A stretch of DNA of 64,000 bases, taken from positions 3,658,001 through 3,722,000 of the forward strand of contig NZ_CP067396.1 of assembly GCF_023617245.1 (NCBI RefSeq), in the 5' to 3' direction. Positions 17,641-27,085 of the stretch are shown here, piece by piece. The notes below the pieces were generated by a model that saw only the letters and a list, made by a program, of their open reading frames with translations, was not told the origin of the DNA and did no database searches. The stretch is from Lysobacter enzymogenes (GTDB lineage Bacteria > Pseudomonadota > Gammaproteobacteria > Xanthomonadales > Xanthomonadaceae). The stretch's first letter is position 1. Each line of letters starts with the position of its first letter. The position numbers and the translations under genes are program-made.

Positions 17641-18043
17641 CCCGCCCAGCCTAGGCCGGGCCGATGACCGATTTGTGTCCCCGGCCGGCGCGCCGCGACC
17701 CTGCTGCGGCGTAGGGTGGGCGGGCCGGCGGTGGCCTAGCCTCAAGGAAAGGCCCTGTGCCTGAGCGGAAGGCCCCTGTGCCTTTGTGGGAGGGCCTTCA
17801 GGCCCGACGCTTTCGTATCAGGCCTGATCGAAAGCGTCGGGCCTGATCGAAAGCGTCGGGCCTGATCGAAAAGCGTCGGGCCTGAAGGCCCTCCCACAGA
17901 GACATGAGGCCCCTCCCACATAGGCTATGCAGGCCATCCCACAAAAGGCATGAAGCGCTGCGCGAGCGCGCCGCCCGCACCGCCGAGCTTGCGCAAGCGG
18001 CCGGCGGTCCCGACCATGGCCCACCGTCCCGCCCACCACGCCG
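17641..18043. other. Divergent intergenic region of glycosyltransferase and PLD genes
   Basis: Apart from the repeat array at 17783-17899 no gene is seen. Another GGCCATCCCACAAAAGGC-like half element follows at 17931-17950. No obvious promoter hexamers were identified. Confidence 0.5.
17783..17899. repeat. Family-A repeat pair with internal tandem expansion
   Basis: The left arm (17783-17815) is a normal family-A copy. The right arm is preceded by a tandem array of 19-20-bp units of the form TCGGGCCTGATCGAAAGCG (17818-17877), and ends with a complete copy TCGGGCCTGAAGGCCCTCCC (17877-17896). The array looks like slippage of part of the arm. Confidence 0.9.
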
Positions 18044-19549
18044 ATGCACCACGCCCCCTCCCTCGACAACGACACCGATCCAGGCGCCGCCCCGGTCCGT
18101 CGCCCGCGCCGCCTGCGTCTGGCGCTCGCGCTGTTCCTGCTGGCCTGGATCGCCAGCGCCGTCTACCACGTCTACAAGCCGCTGCCGCCCGGCGTCGGCG
18201 TCGCCGGCCCGCTGCGCAGCGCGCGCGAGGTCGCCCTGCTGACCGACCTGACCTGGACCGACGCCCAGGGCGCGCGCCACAGCGAGCAGCAGGTGTTCGA
18301 CGAAGCCCTGCGCCTGATCGGCCAGGCCCGCCGCGCGATCGTCGCCGACCAGTTCCTGTTCAACGATTTCGGTGCTGAGAACCCGGGCGAAGCGCGCTAT
18401 CGCCGGCTCAGCCAGGAGCTCACCGAGGCGCTGGTCGCGCGCAAGCGCGCCGTGCCCGGCCTCACCGTGGTGCTGATCACCGACCCGATCAACACCGTCT
18501 ACGGCGGCCGGGTCTCGCCGCAGTTGCAGCAGTTGCGCGACGCCGGCGTCGAGGTCGTGATCACCGACCTCGCCCGCCTGCGCACGCCCAACCCGGCGTG
18601 GTCGGGCCTGTGGCAGCTGTGCTGCCGCTGGGCCGGCAACGACAGCGACGGCGGCTGGCTGCCCAATCCGCTCGGCCCCGGCAAGGTCGGCCTGCGCAGC
18701 TGGCTGGCGCTGTTGAACCTCAACGCCAACCACCGCAAAACCCTGATCGTCGACCAGGGCGAGGACTGGACCGCGCTGGTCGCCTCGGCCAATCCGCACG
18801 ACGCCAGCAGCCTGCACGGCAACGTCGCCCTGCGCTTCAGCGGCGCCGCCGCGCTCGACCTGCTGGCCAGCGAGCGCGCGGTGGCGGCGCTGTCGGGCGC
18901 GGCGTGGCCGCGCGCGCTGCCGGCCTCGGTGCCGCGCGAAAGCATCGTCGACAGCACCAGCGCGCCGCGCGTGCAGGTGCTCACCGAGGGCCGCATCCGC
19001 GACGCCCTGCTCGCCGCGGTCGACGGCGCGCGCGGCGGCGACCGCCTGGACATCGCCGTGTTCTATTTCTCCCACCGCCGCCTGGTCGACGCGGTGACCG
19101 CCGCGCACAAGCGCGGGGTGGCGGTGCGGGTGCTGCTGGACCCGAACGAGGACGCGTTCGGGCGCAAGAAGAACGGCGTTCCGAACCGCCAGGTCGCCGC
19201 CGAACTGGTCGCCGCCGGCGTGCCGCTGCGCTGGTGCGACACCCACGGCGAGCAATGCCACGCCAAGCTGCTGCTGCGCCACGGCGCCGACGGCAAGATC
19301 GAGCTGATCGCCGGCTCGGCCAACTACACCCGCCGCAACCTCGACGACTACAACCTGGAATCCAGCGCGCGCGTGGTCGCGCTCGACGACGCGCCGGTCG
19401 CGCGGCAGGCGCGGACCTACTTCGAGCGCAGCTGGAGCAACAGCGACGGGCGTATCTTCAGCGCGGACTACGCCAAGTACGCCGACGATTCGGCCCTGCG
19501 CAAGGTCTGGTACCGGATCGCCGAAGCCAGCGGCCTGTCGAGTTTCTGA
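18044..19549 (+). CDS. Membrane-anchored phospholipase D-like protein
   Basis: This 501-residue protein has one N-terminal membrane segment (residues 25-43, LALALFLLAWIASAVYHVY), so the rest is probably periplasmic. The first HKD motif is clear: NHRKTLIVD gives His230, Lys232 and Asp237. The second has His406 and Lys408 (CHAKLLLRH) and GSANYTRRNLDD, but the expected Asp position is His413. PLD-family enzymes hydrolyse or transfer phosphatidyl groups through the paired His residues. Cardiolipin synthase-like activity is possible. The altered second motif makes the reaction uncertain. Confidence 0.8.
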   Translation: MHHAPSLDNDTDPGAAPVRRPRRLRLALALFLLAWIASAVYHVYKPLPPGVGVAGPLRSAREVALLTDLTWTDAQGARHSEQQVFDEALRLIGQARRAIVADQFLFNDFGAENPGEARYRRLSQELTEALVARKRAVPGLTVVLITDPINTVYGGRVSPQLQQLRDAGVEVVITDLARLRTPNPAWSGLWQLCCRWAGNDSDGGWLPNPLGPGKVGLRSWLALLNLNANHRKTLIVDQGEDWTALVASANPHDASSLHGNVALRFSGAAALDLLASERAVAALSGAAWPRALPASVPRESIVDSTSAPRVQVLTEGRIRDALLAAVDGARGGDRLDIAVFYFSHRRLVDAVTAAHKRGVAVRVLLDPNEDAFGRKKNGVPNRQVAAELVAAGVPLRWCDTHGEQCHAKLLLRHGADGKIELIAGSANYTRRNLDDYNLESSARVVALDDAPVARQARTYFERSWSNSDGRIFSADYAKYADDSALRKVWYRIAEASGLSSF

Positions 19550-19559
19550 CCGGAAGCCC

Positions 19560-19656
19560 CTGTAGGAGCGACGCGAGCCGCGACCGCGACAACGCAACTA
19601 CGCCGGCACTGTCGTCGCAGCTGCGTTGTCGCGGTCGCGGCTCGCGCCGCTCCTAC
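19560..19656. repeat. Inverted-repeat pair, family B
   Basis: Arms at 19560-19597 (TGTAGGAGCGACGCGAGCCG, then CGACCGCGACAACGCA) and 19621-19656 (reverse complement) surround about 23 bp. It lies directly after the PLD gene. Confidence 0.9.
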
Positions 19657-19740
19657 CGTCGGACTCCGCCGCTACCGGGCGCGGGCGCCATGTCGCGCGA
19701 ACTCGCGACGCGACCGGCGACGATGCCGTATCGTGCGCGC

Positions 19741-20250
19741 ATGGACCCGCTCCGCTACCTGCGCGGCTACCCGCCGCACGTGCTGACCCAAGTGCAAGCG
19801 CTGATCGACGCCGGCAAGCTCGGCGAGACGCTGCGCAAGCGCTACGACCACGCCGGCCACGCGGTGCGCGACGACAAGGCCCTGTTCGCCTACGTGGTGG
19901 CGATCAAGGACCGCTACATGCGCAAGGCCGATCCGCTCAACAAGGTGATCTACGACAATAAGCTGCATGTGGTGAGCCAGGCGCTGGGCACCCACACCGC
20001 GATCTCGCGCGTGCAAGGCGGCAGGCTCAAGGCCGCGCGCGAGATCCGCATCGCCACCGTGTTCCGCGACGCGCCCGAGCCGTTCCTGGAGATGATCGCC
20101 GTGCACGAGCTGGCTCACCTCAAGCACCGCGAACACGACAAGGGCTTCTACCAGTTGTGCGCGCACATGAGCCGCGACTACCACCAGCTCGAATTCGACC
20201 TGCGCCTGTACCTGACCGCGCAGGAAACCGAGTCCGCCGGCGCGCGCTGA
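19741..20250 (+). CDS. YgjP-like (DUF45) zinc metallopeptidase-fold protein
   Basis: This 169-residue protein carries HELAHLKHREHDKGFY: His122-Glu-x-x-His126 plus His132, the DUF45/YgjP zinc site. The upstream core NKVIYDNKLHVVSQALGTHTAISRVQGG also fits. Family members are soluble, and one has been described as a UTP pyrophosphatase. The substrate here is unknown. ATG 19741 gives the normal-length protein. In-frame ATGs at 19690 and 19723 are possible but begin close to the repeat and add no conserved residues. Confidence 0.85.
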   Translation: MDPLRYLRGYPPHVLTQVQALIDAGKLGETLRKRYDHAGHAVRDDKALFAYVVAIKDRYMRKADPLNKVIYDNKLHVVSQALGTHTAISRVQGGRLKAAREIRIATVFRDAPEPFLEMIAVHELAHLKHREHDKGFYQLCAHMSRDYHQLEFDLRLYLTAQETESAGAR

Positions 20251-20602
20251 CGCCTTCGCGGCCTGCGCTGCCATGCCCCCGACCCTTGCGGCGACGCGAG
20301 AGGCGCGACTGTCGCGCCGCCGAGCGCGCCACCGTGGACGCGCGGCGGCGCCAATTCCGGCAAAGTCGCCCTGCCGACGGACCCGCCGCCGCTCCGCGCG
20401 CGGGCGAACGCCATGGAAACGGCGCGCGGCGAGGCCAAAGGCGGCCGTTCAATCCCGCCGGTCGAAGACGTTCGACAAGCCCAGTCGTACGAAATACAGC
20501 CCGGATGCACAACCGTCGCACCGCCCCACGCACGCCACCGGGGACCCTCCACCCCAGTGCGGTTAGAATCGGCGGCTTCCACCGCACAACCCAGCTCCCG
20601 CC
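20251..20602. other. Intergenic region upstream of the oxygenase gene
   Basis: About 350 bases without a credible gene. TAGAAT at 20564-20569, 34 bases before the oxygenase ATG, is a possible -10 element. No good -35 partner is visible. Confidence 0.4.
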
Positions 20603-21418
20603 ATGGACCGCATCGAGATCGGCCGCCTGATCGAACAACGCCTGACCGCCGAGGCCGCGAGCCTGCAGGCCCAGTGGCGCGAACACGGCGCGATCCGCCA
20701 CTGCTTCGTCGACGACCTGCTGCCGCCGGCGCTGGCGCAGCGCATCCACGCCGCGTTCCCGCCTCCGTCGAGCATGATGCTGCGCAAGAACCTGCGCGAG
20801 CTGAAGTACGTGTCGGCGCAGATGGACCAGCACGACCGCCTGCTGGAGGAAATCGTGTTCGCGTTCCAGCAGCCGGGCGTGCTCGAACAGGTGCGCGTCA
20901 TCACCGGGCTGCGCTCGCTGTATCCGGACGAGCACCTGTACGCCGGCGGCATCTCGGTCATGGGCCAGGGCCACTTCCTCAACCCGCACCTGGACAATTC
21001 GCACGACAAGGACCGCGAACGCTACCGCGTGCTGAACCTGCTGTACTACGTGTCGCCGGACTGGAGCCAGGCCGACGGCGCCAACCTGGAGCTGTGGCCG
21101 CAGGGCCCGCAGGGCGAACCGATCACCGTGGTCAGCCGCTTCAACCGCCTCGCGCTGATGGTGACCGACCAAAGCTCCTGGCATTCGGTGTCGCCCAACC
21201 GCAGCGAGCGCGCGCGTTGCTGCGTGTCGAACTACTACTTCTCCGACCACCCCGTCGGCGACGCCGACTACTTCCACCCGACCTCGTTCCGCGGACGCCC
21301 CGAGCAGCGCGTGCGCGACCTGGCGCTGCGCGCCGACGCGTCGCTGCGCGGCTGGGTGCGCAAGCTGTTCCCGAAGGGACTACGGGCGACGCGGCACGTC
21401 TACCGCCGCGATCGCTGA
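20603..21418 (+). CDS. 2-oxoglutarate/Fe(II)-dependent oxygenase-like protein
   Basis: This 271-residue protein has a double-stranded beta-helix with the iron facial triad readable as NPHLDNSHD (His129, Asp131) and SSWHSV (His194). Arg205 in SERARCCVSNYYF is the likely 2-oxoglutarate anchor. The overall layout resembles prolyl-hydroxylase-like proteins that act on proteins or peptides. No signal peptide is seen, so it acts in the cytosol. No neighbour hints at the substrate. Confidence 0.85.
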   Translation: MDRIEIGRLIEQRLTAEAASLQAQWREHGAIRHCFVDDLLPPALAQRIHAAFPPPSSMMLRKNLRELKYVSAQMDQHDRLLEEIVFAFQQPGVLEQVRVITGLRSLYPDEHLYAGGISVMGQGHFLNPHLDNSHDKDRERYRVLNLLYYVSPDWSQADGANLELWPQGPQGEPITVVSRFNRLALMVTDQSSWHSVSPNRSERARCCVSNYYFSDHPVGDADYFHPTSFRGRPEQRVRDLALRADASLRGWVRKLFPKGLRATRHVYRRDR

Positions 21419-21490
21419 GGCGCACCGCGGCCCCAGCGTGGCAACGTGTCCTGCCGCGGCCGTCGGCGAAGCCCGACGATGCGCCGCGGC

Positions 21491-22771
21491 TCAGCGCGCC
21501 GGTTCGTCCTCGCGCATCATCAGCAACGCGATCAAGGTCAGCGCGCCGGCGGCGGCGAGGTAATAGCCGACATAGGCCAGGCTGTAGCGCTCGGCCAGGA
21601 ACATCGCGATCGACGGCGCCAGCGAGGCGCCGAGGATGCCGGCGAAGTTGAACGCCAGCGAGGCGCCGGTGTAGCGCACCGCGGTCGGGAACATCTCCGC
21701 CAGGATCGTGCCCAGCGGCCCGTAGGTCAGGCCCATCACCCCCAGGCCCAGGCTCAGGAACGCGAACACGCCCCAGGGGTTGCCGGCCACGAACAGGCGC
21801 TCGAACAACACCCCGAACAGCATCACCGCCAGGGTCGAGACGATCATCGCAAGGCGCCGTCCCTTGCGGTCGGCGAACACCGCCGACAGCGGGATCGTGG
21901 CGGCGAAACACAGCACGCTGCCCAGTTGCAGCAGCAGGAACTGGTGGCGGGTGTAGCCCAGGTGCGAGGTGCCCCAGCCCAGCGCGAACACCGTCATCAG
22001 GTAGAACAGCACGAACGTCGCCAGCGCGGCGAAGGTGCCGGCGACGAGGGCGCCGGGGTGCTTCAGCAGCACGTTGAGCATCGGCACCTTGACCCGCTCG
22101 TGATGGTCCATCGCCTTGCGGAACGCCGGCGTCTCGCTGATGCTCAGGCGCACCCACAGGCCGACGAACACCAGCGCCGCGCTGGACCAGAACGGCACCC
22201 GCCAGCCCCAGGCGAAGAACGCCTCGTCGCCCATCAGGTCGGTCAGCAGCAGGAAGATGCCGGTCGACAGGAAGAAACCGATCGGCGCGCCCAACTGCGG
22301 AAACATGCCGTACCAGGCGCGCTTGCCCGGCGGCGCGTTCTCGGTCGCCAGCAGCACCGCGCCGCCCCACTCGCCGCCCAGGCCCAGGCCCTGGCCGAAG
22401 CGGCACAGCGCCAGCGCGATCGGCGCCACGATGCCGATGCTCTGGTAGGTCGGCAGCAGGCCGATGATCACCGTCGACAGGCCCATGGTCAGCAGCGCCG
22501 CCACCAGCGTGGCCTTGCGCCCGATGCGGTCGCCGAAGTGGCCGAACAGCGCCGCGCCGATCGGGCGGGCGAAGAACGCCAGCGCGAACGCGGCCAGCGA
22601 CTGCAACTGCGCGGTGTTGGGATCGGCCGAGGGAAAGAACAGCTGCGGGAACACCAGCACCGCGGCGGTGGCGTAGATGTAGAAGTCGAAGAACTCGATG
22701 GTGGTGCCGATCAGGCTCGCGAACAGCACGCGCGAGGGGGAATTGACCGTGGCCGGCGCGGCTGCGCTCAT
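21491..22771 (-). CDS. MFS transporter of the metabolite:H+ symporter (MHS) type
   Basis: This 426-residue protein has 12 predicted membrane segments. MHS features are the opening SLIGTTIEFFDFYIYATAAVLVFPQLFFP, motif A GHFGDRIGRK, and RFGQGLGLGGEWGGAVLLATE in helix 5. Known relatives (ShiA, ProP, KgtP) import organic acids or osmolytes with protons. The substrate is unknown here. ATG 22771 begins the conserved sequence. The upstream in-frame codons to 23002 overlap the next gene and are rejected. It is divergent from the Gfo/Idh gene. Confidence 0.9.
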   Translation of the reverse strand: MSAAAPATVNSPSRVLFASLIGTTIEFFDFYIYATAAVLVFPQLFFPSADPNTAQLQSLAAFALAFFARPIGAALFGHFGDRIGRKATLVAALLTMGLSTVIIGLLPTYQSIGIVAPIALALCRFGQGLGLGGEWGGAVLLATENAPPGKRAWYGMFPQLGAPIGFFLSTGIFLLLTDLMGDEAFFAWGWRVPFWSSAALVFVGLWVRLSISETPAFRKAMDHHERVKVPMLNVLLKHPGALVAGTFAALATFVLFYLMTVFALGWGTSHLGYTRHQFLLLQLGSVLCFAATIPLSAVFADRKGRRLAMIVSTLAVMLFGVLFERLFVAGNPWGVFAFLSLGLGVMGLTYGPLGTILAEMFPTAVRYTGASLAFNFAGILGASLAPSIAMFLAERYSLAYVGYYLAAAGALTLIALLMMREDEPAR

Positions 22772-22988
22772 CGGGTGTCCGGATTGTGGGGGGAGGTGCT
22801 GCATTGATACCCGATCCCGGCCCGGTTCGGCAAAGGCCCAATGGTCGTAGCGGTCGCCGTAACCGTCGCCGCGGCCCTTCGTCGCAGTTCTTCGCCGAAG
22901 CGGACGTCGCATCGGCACGGTCGTCGCCGCTGGCCGCGCGCGGCGCGATCCGGCAAGGTGGCACCCTCCCCCCTCGATCGCCACGCAC

Positions 22989-24104
22989 ATGAGCGAACCC
23001 ACGCCCCTCCGCGTCGCCCTGATCGGTTATGGCTTCGCCGGCAAGACTTTCCACGCGCCCCTGATCGCGGCCACGCCGGGACTGGAGCTGGCCGTGGTCG
23101 GCTCCAGCGACGCGGCCAAGGTCGGCGCCGACCTGCCCGCGGTCGCGGTCGTCGCCGACCCGCTGCAGGCCGCCACCGACGCGCGCGCCGAGCTGGTGGT
23201 GATCGCCACGCCCAACCACAGCCATGCGCCGCTCGCGCGCGCGGCGATGGCCGCCGGCAAGCACGTGGTGGTCGACAAGCCCTTCACCCTAAACCTGGCC
23301 GAAGCGCGCGAACTGGCCGCGCTGGCGCAGCGTCACGACAGGCTGCTGTCGGTGTTCCAGAACCGGCGCTGGGACAGCGACTACCTGGGGATCAAGCAGG
23401 CGGTCGAATCCGGCCGGCTCGGCGCGATCGCGCATTTCGAATCGCACATCGACCGCTTCCGTCCGCAGGTGCGCGAGCGCTGGCGCGAACAAGCCGGTCC
23501 CGGCACCGGGGTGTGGTGGGACCTCGGCCCGCATCTGGCCGACCAGGCGCTGCAGTTGTTCGGCCCGCCCGAGCGGGTGTTCGCCAGCCTGGCGCTGCAG
23601 CGCGAAGGCGCGGTGGTCGCCGATTGGGCGCACGTGGTGCTGGAATACCCGCGCCTGCGCGCGATCCTGCACGCCGGCATGCTCGCCGCCGGCGGCAGCC
23701 CGCGCTTCCTGGTCCACGGCAGCAGCGGCAGCCTGCTCAAGGCGCACGCCGACCGCCAGGAAGCGCAGTTGCTCGCCGGCCTGACCCCGGGCGCGCCGGG
23801 CTGGGGCGAGGACCCCGATCCGCTGCACTGGTTCGGCCCGGCCCGCGCCGAACACTGGCCGACCCCGGCCGGCGACCAACGCGGCTATTACGCCGCCGTG
23901 CGCGACGCGATCCGCGGCCAGGGCCTCAACCCGGTGCCGCCGGAGCAGGCGGTCGCGCTGATGGCGGTGCTCGAAGCGGCGGCCGAGTCGGCCGCGCAGG
24001 GACGCGCGATCGCGCCGGACCTGAGCGAAGCCGAACGCGCCGCCGCCGACGAAATGCGGCTGTGGCGGGCCGAACTGCGCGCGTCCTCGCTCGCGCAGCG
24101 CTGA
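22989..24104 (+). CDS. Gfo/Idh/MocA-family NAD(P)-dependent oxidoreductase
   Basis: This 371-residue protein has an N-terminal Rossmann fold with VALIGYGFAGKTFHAPLI (G-x-G-x-x-G variant), VVIATPNHSHAPLARAAMAAGKHVVVDKPFTL containing the catalytic Lys-Pro motif, and the C-terminal domain with GVWWDLGPHLADQALQLFG where the His is the likely proton carrier. It most resembles YdgJ-type members. It is cytosolic, and the sugar or inositol substrate is not predictable from the sequence. It is monocistronic, divergent from the MHS transporter (217-bp gap). A shared substrate for the two is possible but unproven. Confidence 0.9.
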   Translation: MSEPTPLRVALIGYGFAGKTFHAPLIAATPGLELAVVGSSDAAKVGADLPAVAVVADPLQAATDARAELVVIATPNHSHAPLARAAMAAGKHVVVDKPFTLNLAEARELAALAQRHDRLLSVFQNRRWDSDYLGIKQAVESGRLGAIAHFESHIDRFRPQVRERWREQAGPGTGVWWDLGPHLADQALQLFGPPERVFASLALQREGAVVADWAHVVLEYPRLRAILHAGMLAAGGSPRFLVHGSSGSLLKAHADRQEAQLLAGLTPGAPGWGEDPDPLHWFGPARAEHWPTPAGDQRGYYAAVRDAIRGQGLNPVPPEQAVALMAVLEAAAESAAQGRAIAPDLSEAERAAADEMRLWRAELRASSLAQR

Positions 24105-24723
24105 GCGCCGGCGGGCCGCGCGCGGCGCCGGCTTTTGCGCGCGAAGCGAATCGAGCGCGCCGCAACGAAAAAATCTTCGCGCGCGCGCAATCCGCGCGCG
24201 CCTGAACCGCGCCGCCGCCGATCACGTTCGCGGCTGGACCGCGCGCACGCCGGCCCCGCACGCGCGCGAAGAATTGCAAGCGCGGCGAAACCCGCAAGCG
24301 CGCTGCGCGCACACGCGCAGCGATCAATCCATCGCAGATCGGCAAAGCGGACCTAAGCCCGGCGGCTATTGCGCGAAACATCAAGGTTTCGCCGGCGCGC
24401 GCTTTCCTACTCTGTGCGCGCTGCAACCGAGCGGCGCCGCCACTCCCCGACGCGGCGCCGCGGCGCAACGGATGCGTTCTTGCACTTCACCGGTCCCGCT
24501 CGATCCGCGGGCCGTTGCTTAGTTGCGCCAGGTCCGGCCGCGGCCGGATCCGAGCCATGACTGCAGTTGCGGCGCGGCCCCGGCCGCGCCGCGTTACCGG
24601 GGAGCCCTCGGCGGCCTCGTCCCTCGCCAACGCTTCGGCGCGCCCGCGCCGACGGCGGCGCGTGCGCGCGGCGTCGCGGCCACAACCAACCGTCCCTCCC
24701 TCTCCACCGAGCAGGTACTCACC
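24105..24723. other. Long intergenic region, no gene recognised
   Basis: About 620 bases of Arg/Ala-rich shadow frames without family signatures or a repeat pair. The region ends in a purine-poor leader before the secreted protein at 24724. It may hold a long untranslated leader or a small RNA, but nothing specific is visible. Confidence 0.45.
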
Positions 24724-25530
24724 ATGAATCAGCGCATCTCCCGCTCCGTCCGCCTGGGCGCCCTCGCCTGCGCCCTGGGCCTGTCCTTCGTCGCCACCCA
24801 CGCCAGCGCGCAGAGCGCGGAAGTCGTCTCGGCCGGGGTCAAGGCCTGCGCGCTCAGCGGCGGCGTCACCGTCACCGTGCTGGGCCTCAACACCACCCTG
24901 CCGCTGCCGTGCACCGGCCAGGCCCAGGTCGTCGCGCCCGGCAGCAAGGAGAACAGCGCGCTCGGCCTCGACGTCGGCCTGCTCGGCCTGGTCAGCGTGG
25001 TCAAGCTCGACGTCGCCCGCCAGCGCGCCGACTACACCAACGCCAGCGGCGCCACCGCGCTGGACGGCCGCTCCAGCGTCGGCGGCCTGAGCCTGGTGCA
25101 GAACCTGGTCGCGTTGGAAGGCGCCACCGGCGCGCTGTCGTGCGACTCGCTGACCGGCAGCACCGTGCTGCAGTGCCAGGCCAGCGCCGACGTCGCCAAC
25201 GTGCGCATCGCCGGCGGCGACGTCATCACCGTGCCCTCGCCGCTGCCGAAGAACTTCGCCGTGCCGGTCGGCGGCAGCCTGCGCCTGGTCGTGCTCGGCA
25301 TCCCGGTGGAAGTGCCGGTCGGCGGCGCGCTGACCCTCAACCGCGTCGACACCGCCGGCGTCGGCAGCGCCAACGTCAGCGTGGTGCACAAGCCGGTGCA
25401 GCTGACCCTGGGCGGCAGCGTCTCGGTCGGCGGCCTGGGCCTGATCGGCGTGCAGGTCGAAGCCGCCGCCACGCCCGCGACCATCAACGTGCGCGGCCGC
25501 TCGCCGTTCACCGCGATCCAGGTGGACTGA
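24724..25530 (+). CDS. Secreted beta-rich protein, choice-of-anchor-P-like
   Basis: This 268-residue protein has a clear signal peptide (MNQRISRSVRLGALACALGL, cleavage likely after HASA near residue 29). The mature part is Gly/Val/Leu-rich with alternating strands, two Cys pairs (CALSGG with LPCTG; SCDSL with LQCQA) and the segment VVAPGSKENSALGLDVGLLGL. The pattern resembles choice-of-anchor P proteins better known from actinobacteria. That match is tentative. No C-terminal anchor is visible, so it is probably released or periplasmic. A terminator follows directly. Confidence 0.65.
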   Translation: MNQRISRSVRLGALACALGLSFVATHASAQSAEVVSAGVKACALSGGVTVTVLGLNTTLPLPCTGQAQVVAPGSKENSALGLDVGLLGLVSVVKLDVARQRADYTNASGATALDGRSSVGGLSLVQNLVALEGATGALSCDSLTGSTVLQCQASADVANVRIAGGDVITVPSPLPKNFAVPVGGSLRLVVLGIPVEVPVGGALTLNRVDTAGVGSANVSVVHKPVQLTLGGSVSVGGLGLIGVQVEAAATPATINVRGRSPFTAIQVD

Positions 25531-25556
25531 GCTTCGTCGCCGCCGTTGCACACCAC

Positions 25557-25588
25557 GCCCCGCGCCCGGACCGGCGCGGGGCTTTTTT
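25557..25588 (+). terminator. Rho-independent terminator
   Basis: The stem GCCCCGCGCC (25557-25566) pairs with GGCGCGGGGC (25573-25582) and is followed by TTTTTT (25583-25588). It ends the secreted-protein transcript 26 bp after its stop. Confidence 0.93.
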
Positions 25589-25670
25589 GTTGGTAGATAG
25601 CGGCCAAGCGGCGCAACACCGCAAGCGCCGGGGTTTCCGCGACCCGGCGCTGAAGCAACCACCCGAAGCC

Positions 25671-25772
25671 CCCTGTAGGAGCGGCGCGAGCCGCGACCGC
25701 GGCAACGCAACTGCGATGAACCTCTCGCCGCAGTTGCGTTTGCGCGGTCGCGGCTCGCGCCGCTCCTACAGG
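25671..25772. repeat. Inverted-repeat pair, family B
   Basis: Arms at 25671-25712 (CCCTGTAGGAGCGGCGCGAG and onward) and 25731-25772 (complement) surround about 18 bp. It lies between the terminator and the YbdK gene. Confidence 0.9.
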
Positions 25773-25915
25773 GCGCCTGCGCGCTCGCACCGCGCTCACG
25801 GATTCGCCGTGCGCCGTCGCGCCGCTTCAACGGATTCTTAGCGTTCAGCGCGTTAAGTTTCCCGCATGACGAACCCGACCCGTTCGACCCGTTCGCAATC
25901 CCGGGATCGCCTGCG

Positions 25916-27085
25916 ATGAGCGCGCAGTGCGATTACAGCTTCGGCATCGAGGAAGAGTTCTTCCTGGTGCGCCCCCACAGCCGCCTGCTCGCGACCCAGG
26001 TGCCCGCGCGCCTGCTCAAGCGCGCGCGCGCCGAACTCGGCGAATGCATCGAAAGCGAACTGTTGCAGACGCAGATCGAGATCGCTTCGCCGGTGCAATG
26101 CGACATCGGCCAGGCCCGCCGCCAGCTCGGCGAGCTGCGCCGCGGCCTGGCCGAACTGGCGCACGAGCACGGCCTGGCCCTGCTCGCCGCCGGCACCCAT
26201 CCGCTCGGCCAATGGCGCGAGCAGAGCCCGACCGACAAGCCGCGCTACCGGCAACTGGTCGAGGATTTCCAGATCGTCGCCCGGCGCAGCCAGGTCTGCG
26301 GCCTGCACGTGCACGTGCAACTGCCCGACGGCGTCGACCGGGTCCAGGCGATGAACCGGGCGATGCCGTGGCTGCCGCTGCTGCTGGCGCTGTCGACCTC
26401 CTCGCCGTTCTGGGACCGCTTGAACAGCGGGTTGATGAGCTACCGCCAGGCCATGTACGACGAATGGCCGCGCACCGGCATCCCCGACTTCTTCGCCGGC
26501 GAAGCCGAATACGACGCCTTCGCCGACCTGCTCAAGCGCGCCGGCGCGATCGCCGACGCCGGCTCGCTGTGGTGGGCGATCCGGCCGTCGCCGAACTTCC
26601 CCACCGTCGAGCTGCGCATCGCCGACGCCTGCACCCACCTCGACGACAGCCTCGCCATCGCCGCGCTGTTCCGCTGCCTGATGCGCCACATCGCCCGCCA
26701 CCGCGCCGAACCGCCGCCGTGCGACGCGGCCACGCGCCGGCTCATCGACGAGAACCGCTGGCGGGCCAAGCGTTCGGGCCTGCAGGCCGAATTCATCGAC
26801 GCGCGCGGCCGCAGCGAACCCGCGCTGGAACAGCTGCGGCGGCTGCGCGAACTGGTCGCCGAAGACGCCGCCGCGCTCGACTGCACCCAGGCGCTGCGGC
26901 GCCTGGACACCATCGCCGAACGCGGCACCAGCGCGCACGCGCAGTTGGCGATCTACCGCGAACACCGCCAGCGCGGCGCCAGCCGCAACGGCGCGCTGAA
27001 GGCGGTGGTCGACTGGCTGCTGCACGCCACCGTCCCCGCCGCGGCCGACGCCGCGCCCACACCGTCCGCACCGGATTCGCCATGA
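25916..27085 (+). CDS. ybdK: YbdK-type carboxylate-amine ligase (GCS2 family)
   Basis: This 389-residue member of the glutamate-cysteine-ligase-2 family begins YSFGIEEEFFLV, with the Glu cluster that binds Mg-ATP. It has SELLQTQIEIASP, the metal/substrate histidines in CGLHVHVQLP, and the late SLWWAIRPSPNFPTVELRIADACTHLDD motif. Family members join glutamate to an amine at the expense of ATP, with weak glutamate-cysteine ligase activity in the E. coli protein. The physiological substrate is unsettled. The last four bases overlap the ATG of a gamma-glutamyl hydrolase gene, which suggests a shared gamma-glutamyl compound. Confidence 0.88.
   Translation: MSAQCDYSFGIEEEFFLVRPHSRLLATQVPARLLKRARAELGECIESELLQTQIEIASPVQCDIGQARRQLGELRRGLAELAHEHGLALLAAGTHPLGQWREQSPTDKPRYRQLVEDFQIVARRSQVCGLHVHVQLPDGVDRVQAMNRAMPWLPLLLALSTSSPFWDRLNSGLMSYRQAMYDEWPRTGIPDFFAGEAEYDAFADLLKRAGAIADAGSLWWAIRPSPNFPTVELRIADACTHLDDSLAIAALFRCLMRHIARHRAEPPPCDAATRRLIDENRWRAKRSGLQAEFIDARGRSEPALEQLRRLRELVAEDAAALDCTQALRRLDTIAERGTSAHAQLAIYREHRQRGASRNGALKAVVDWLLHATVPAAADAAPTPSAPDSP

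Noticed and set aside
17818..17899. Tandem units considered as a CRISPR array
   Set aside because: Units are contiguous with no unique spacers and derive from the family-A repeat; this is slippage, not CRISPR.
24407..24685. 92-codon minus-strand frame in the intergenic region before the secreted protein
   Set aside because: Arg/Pro-rich shadow composition, no conserved motif or ribosome site.
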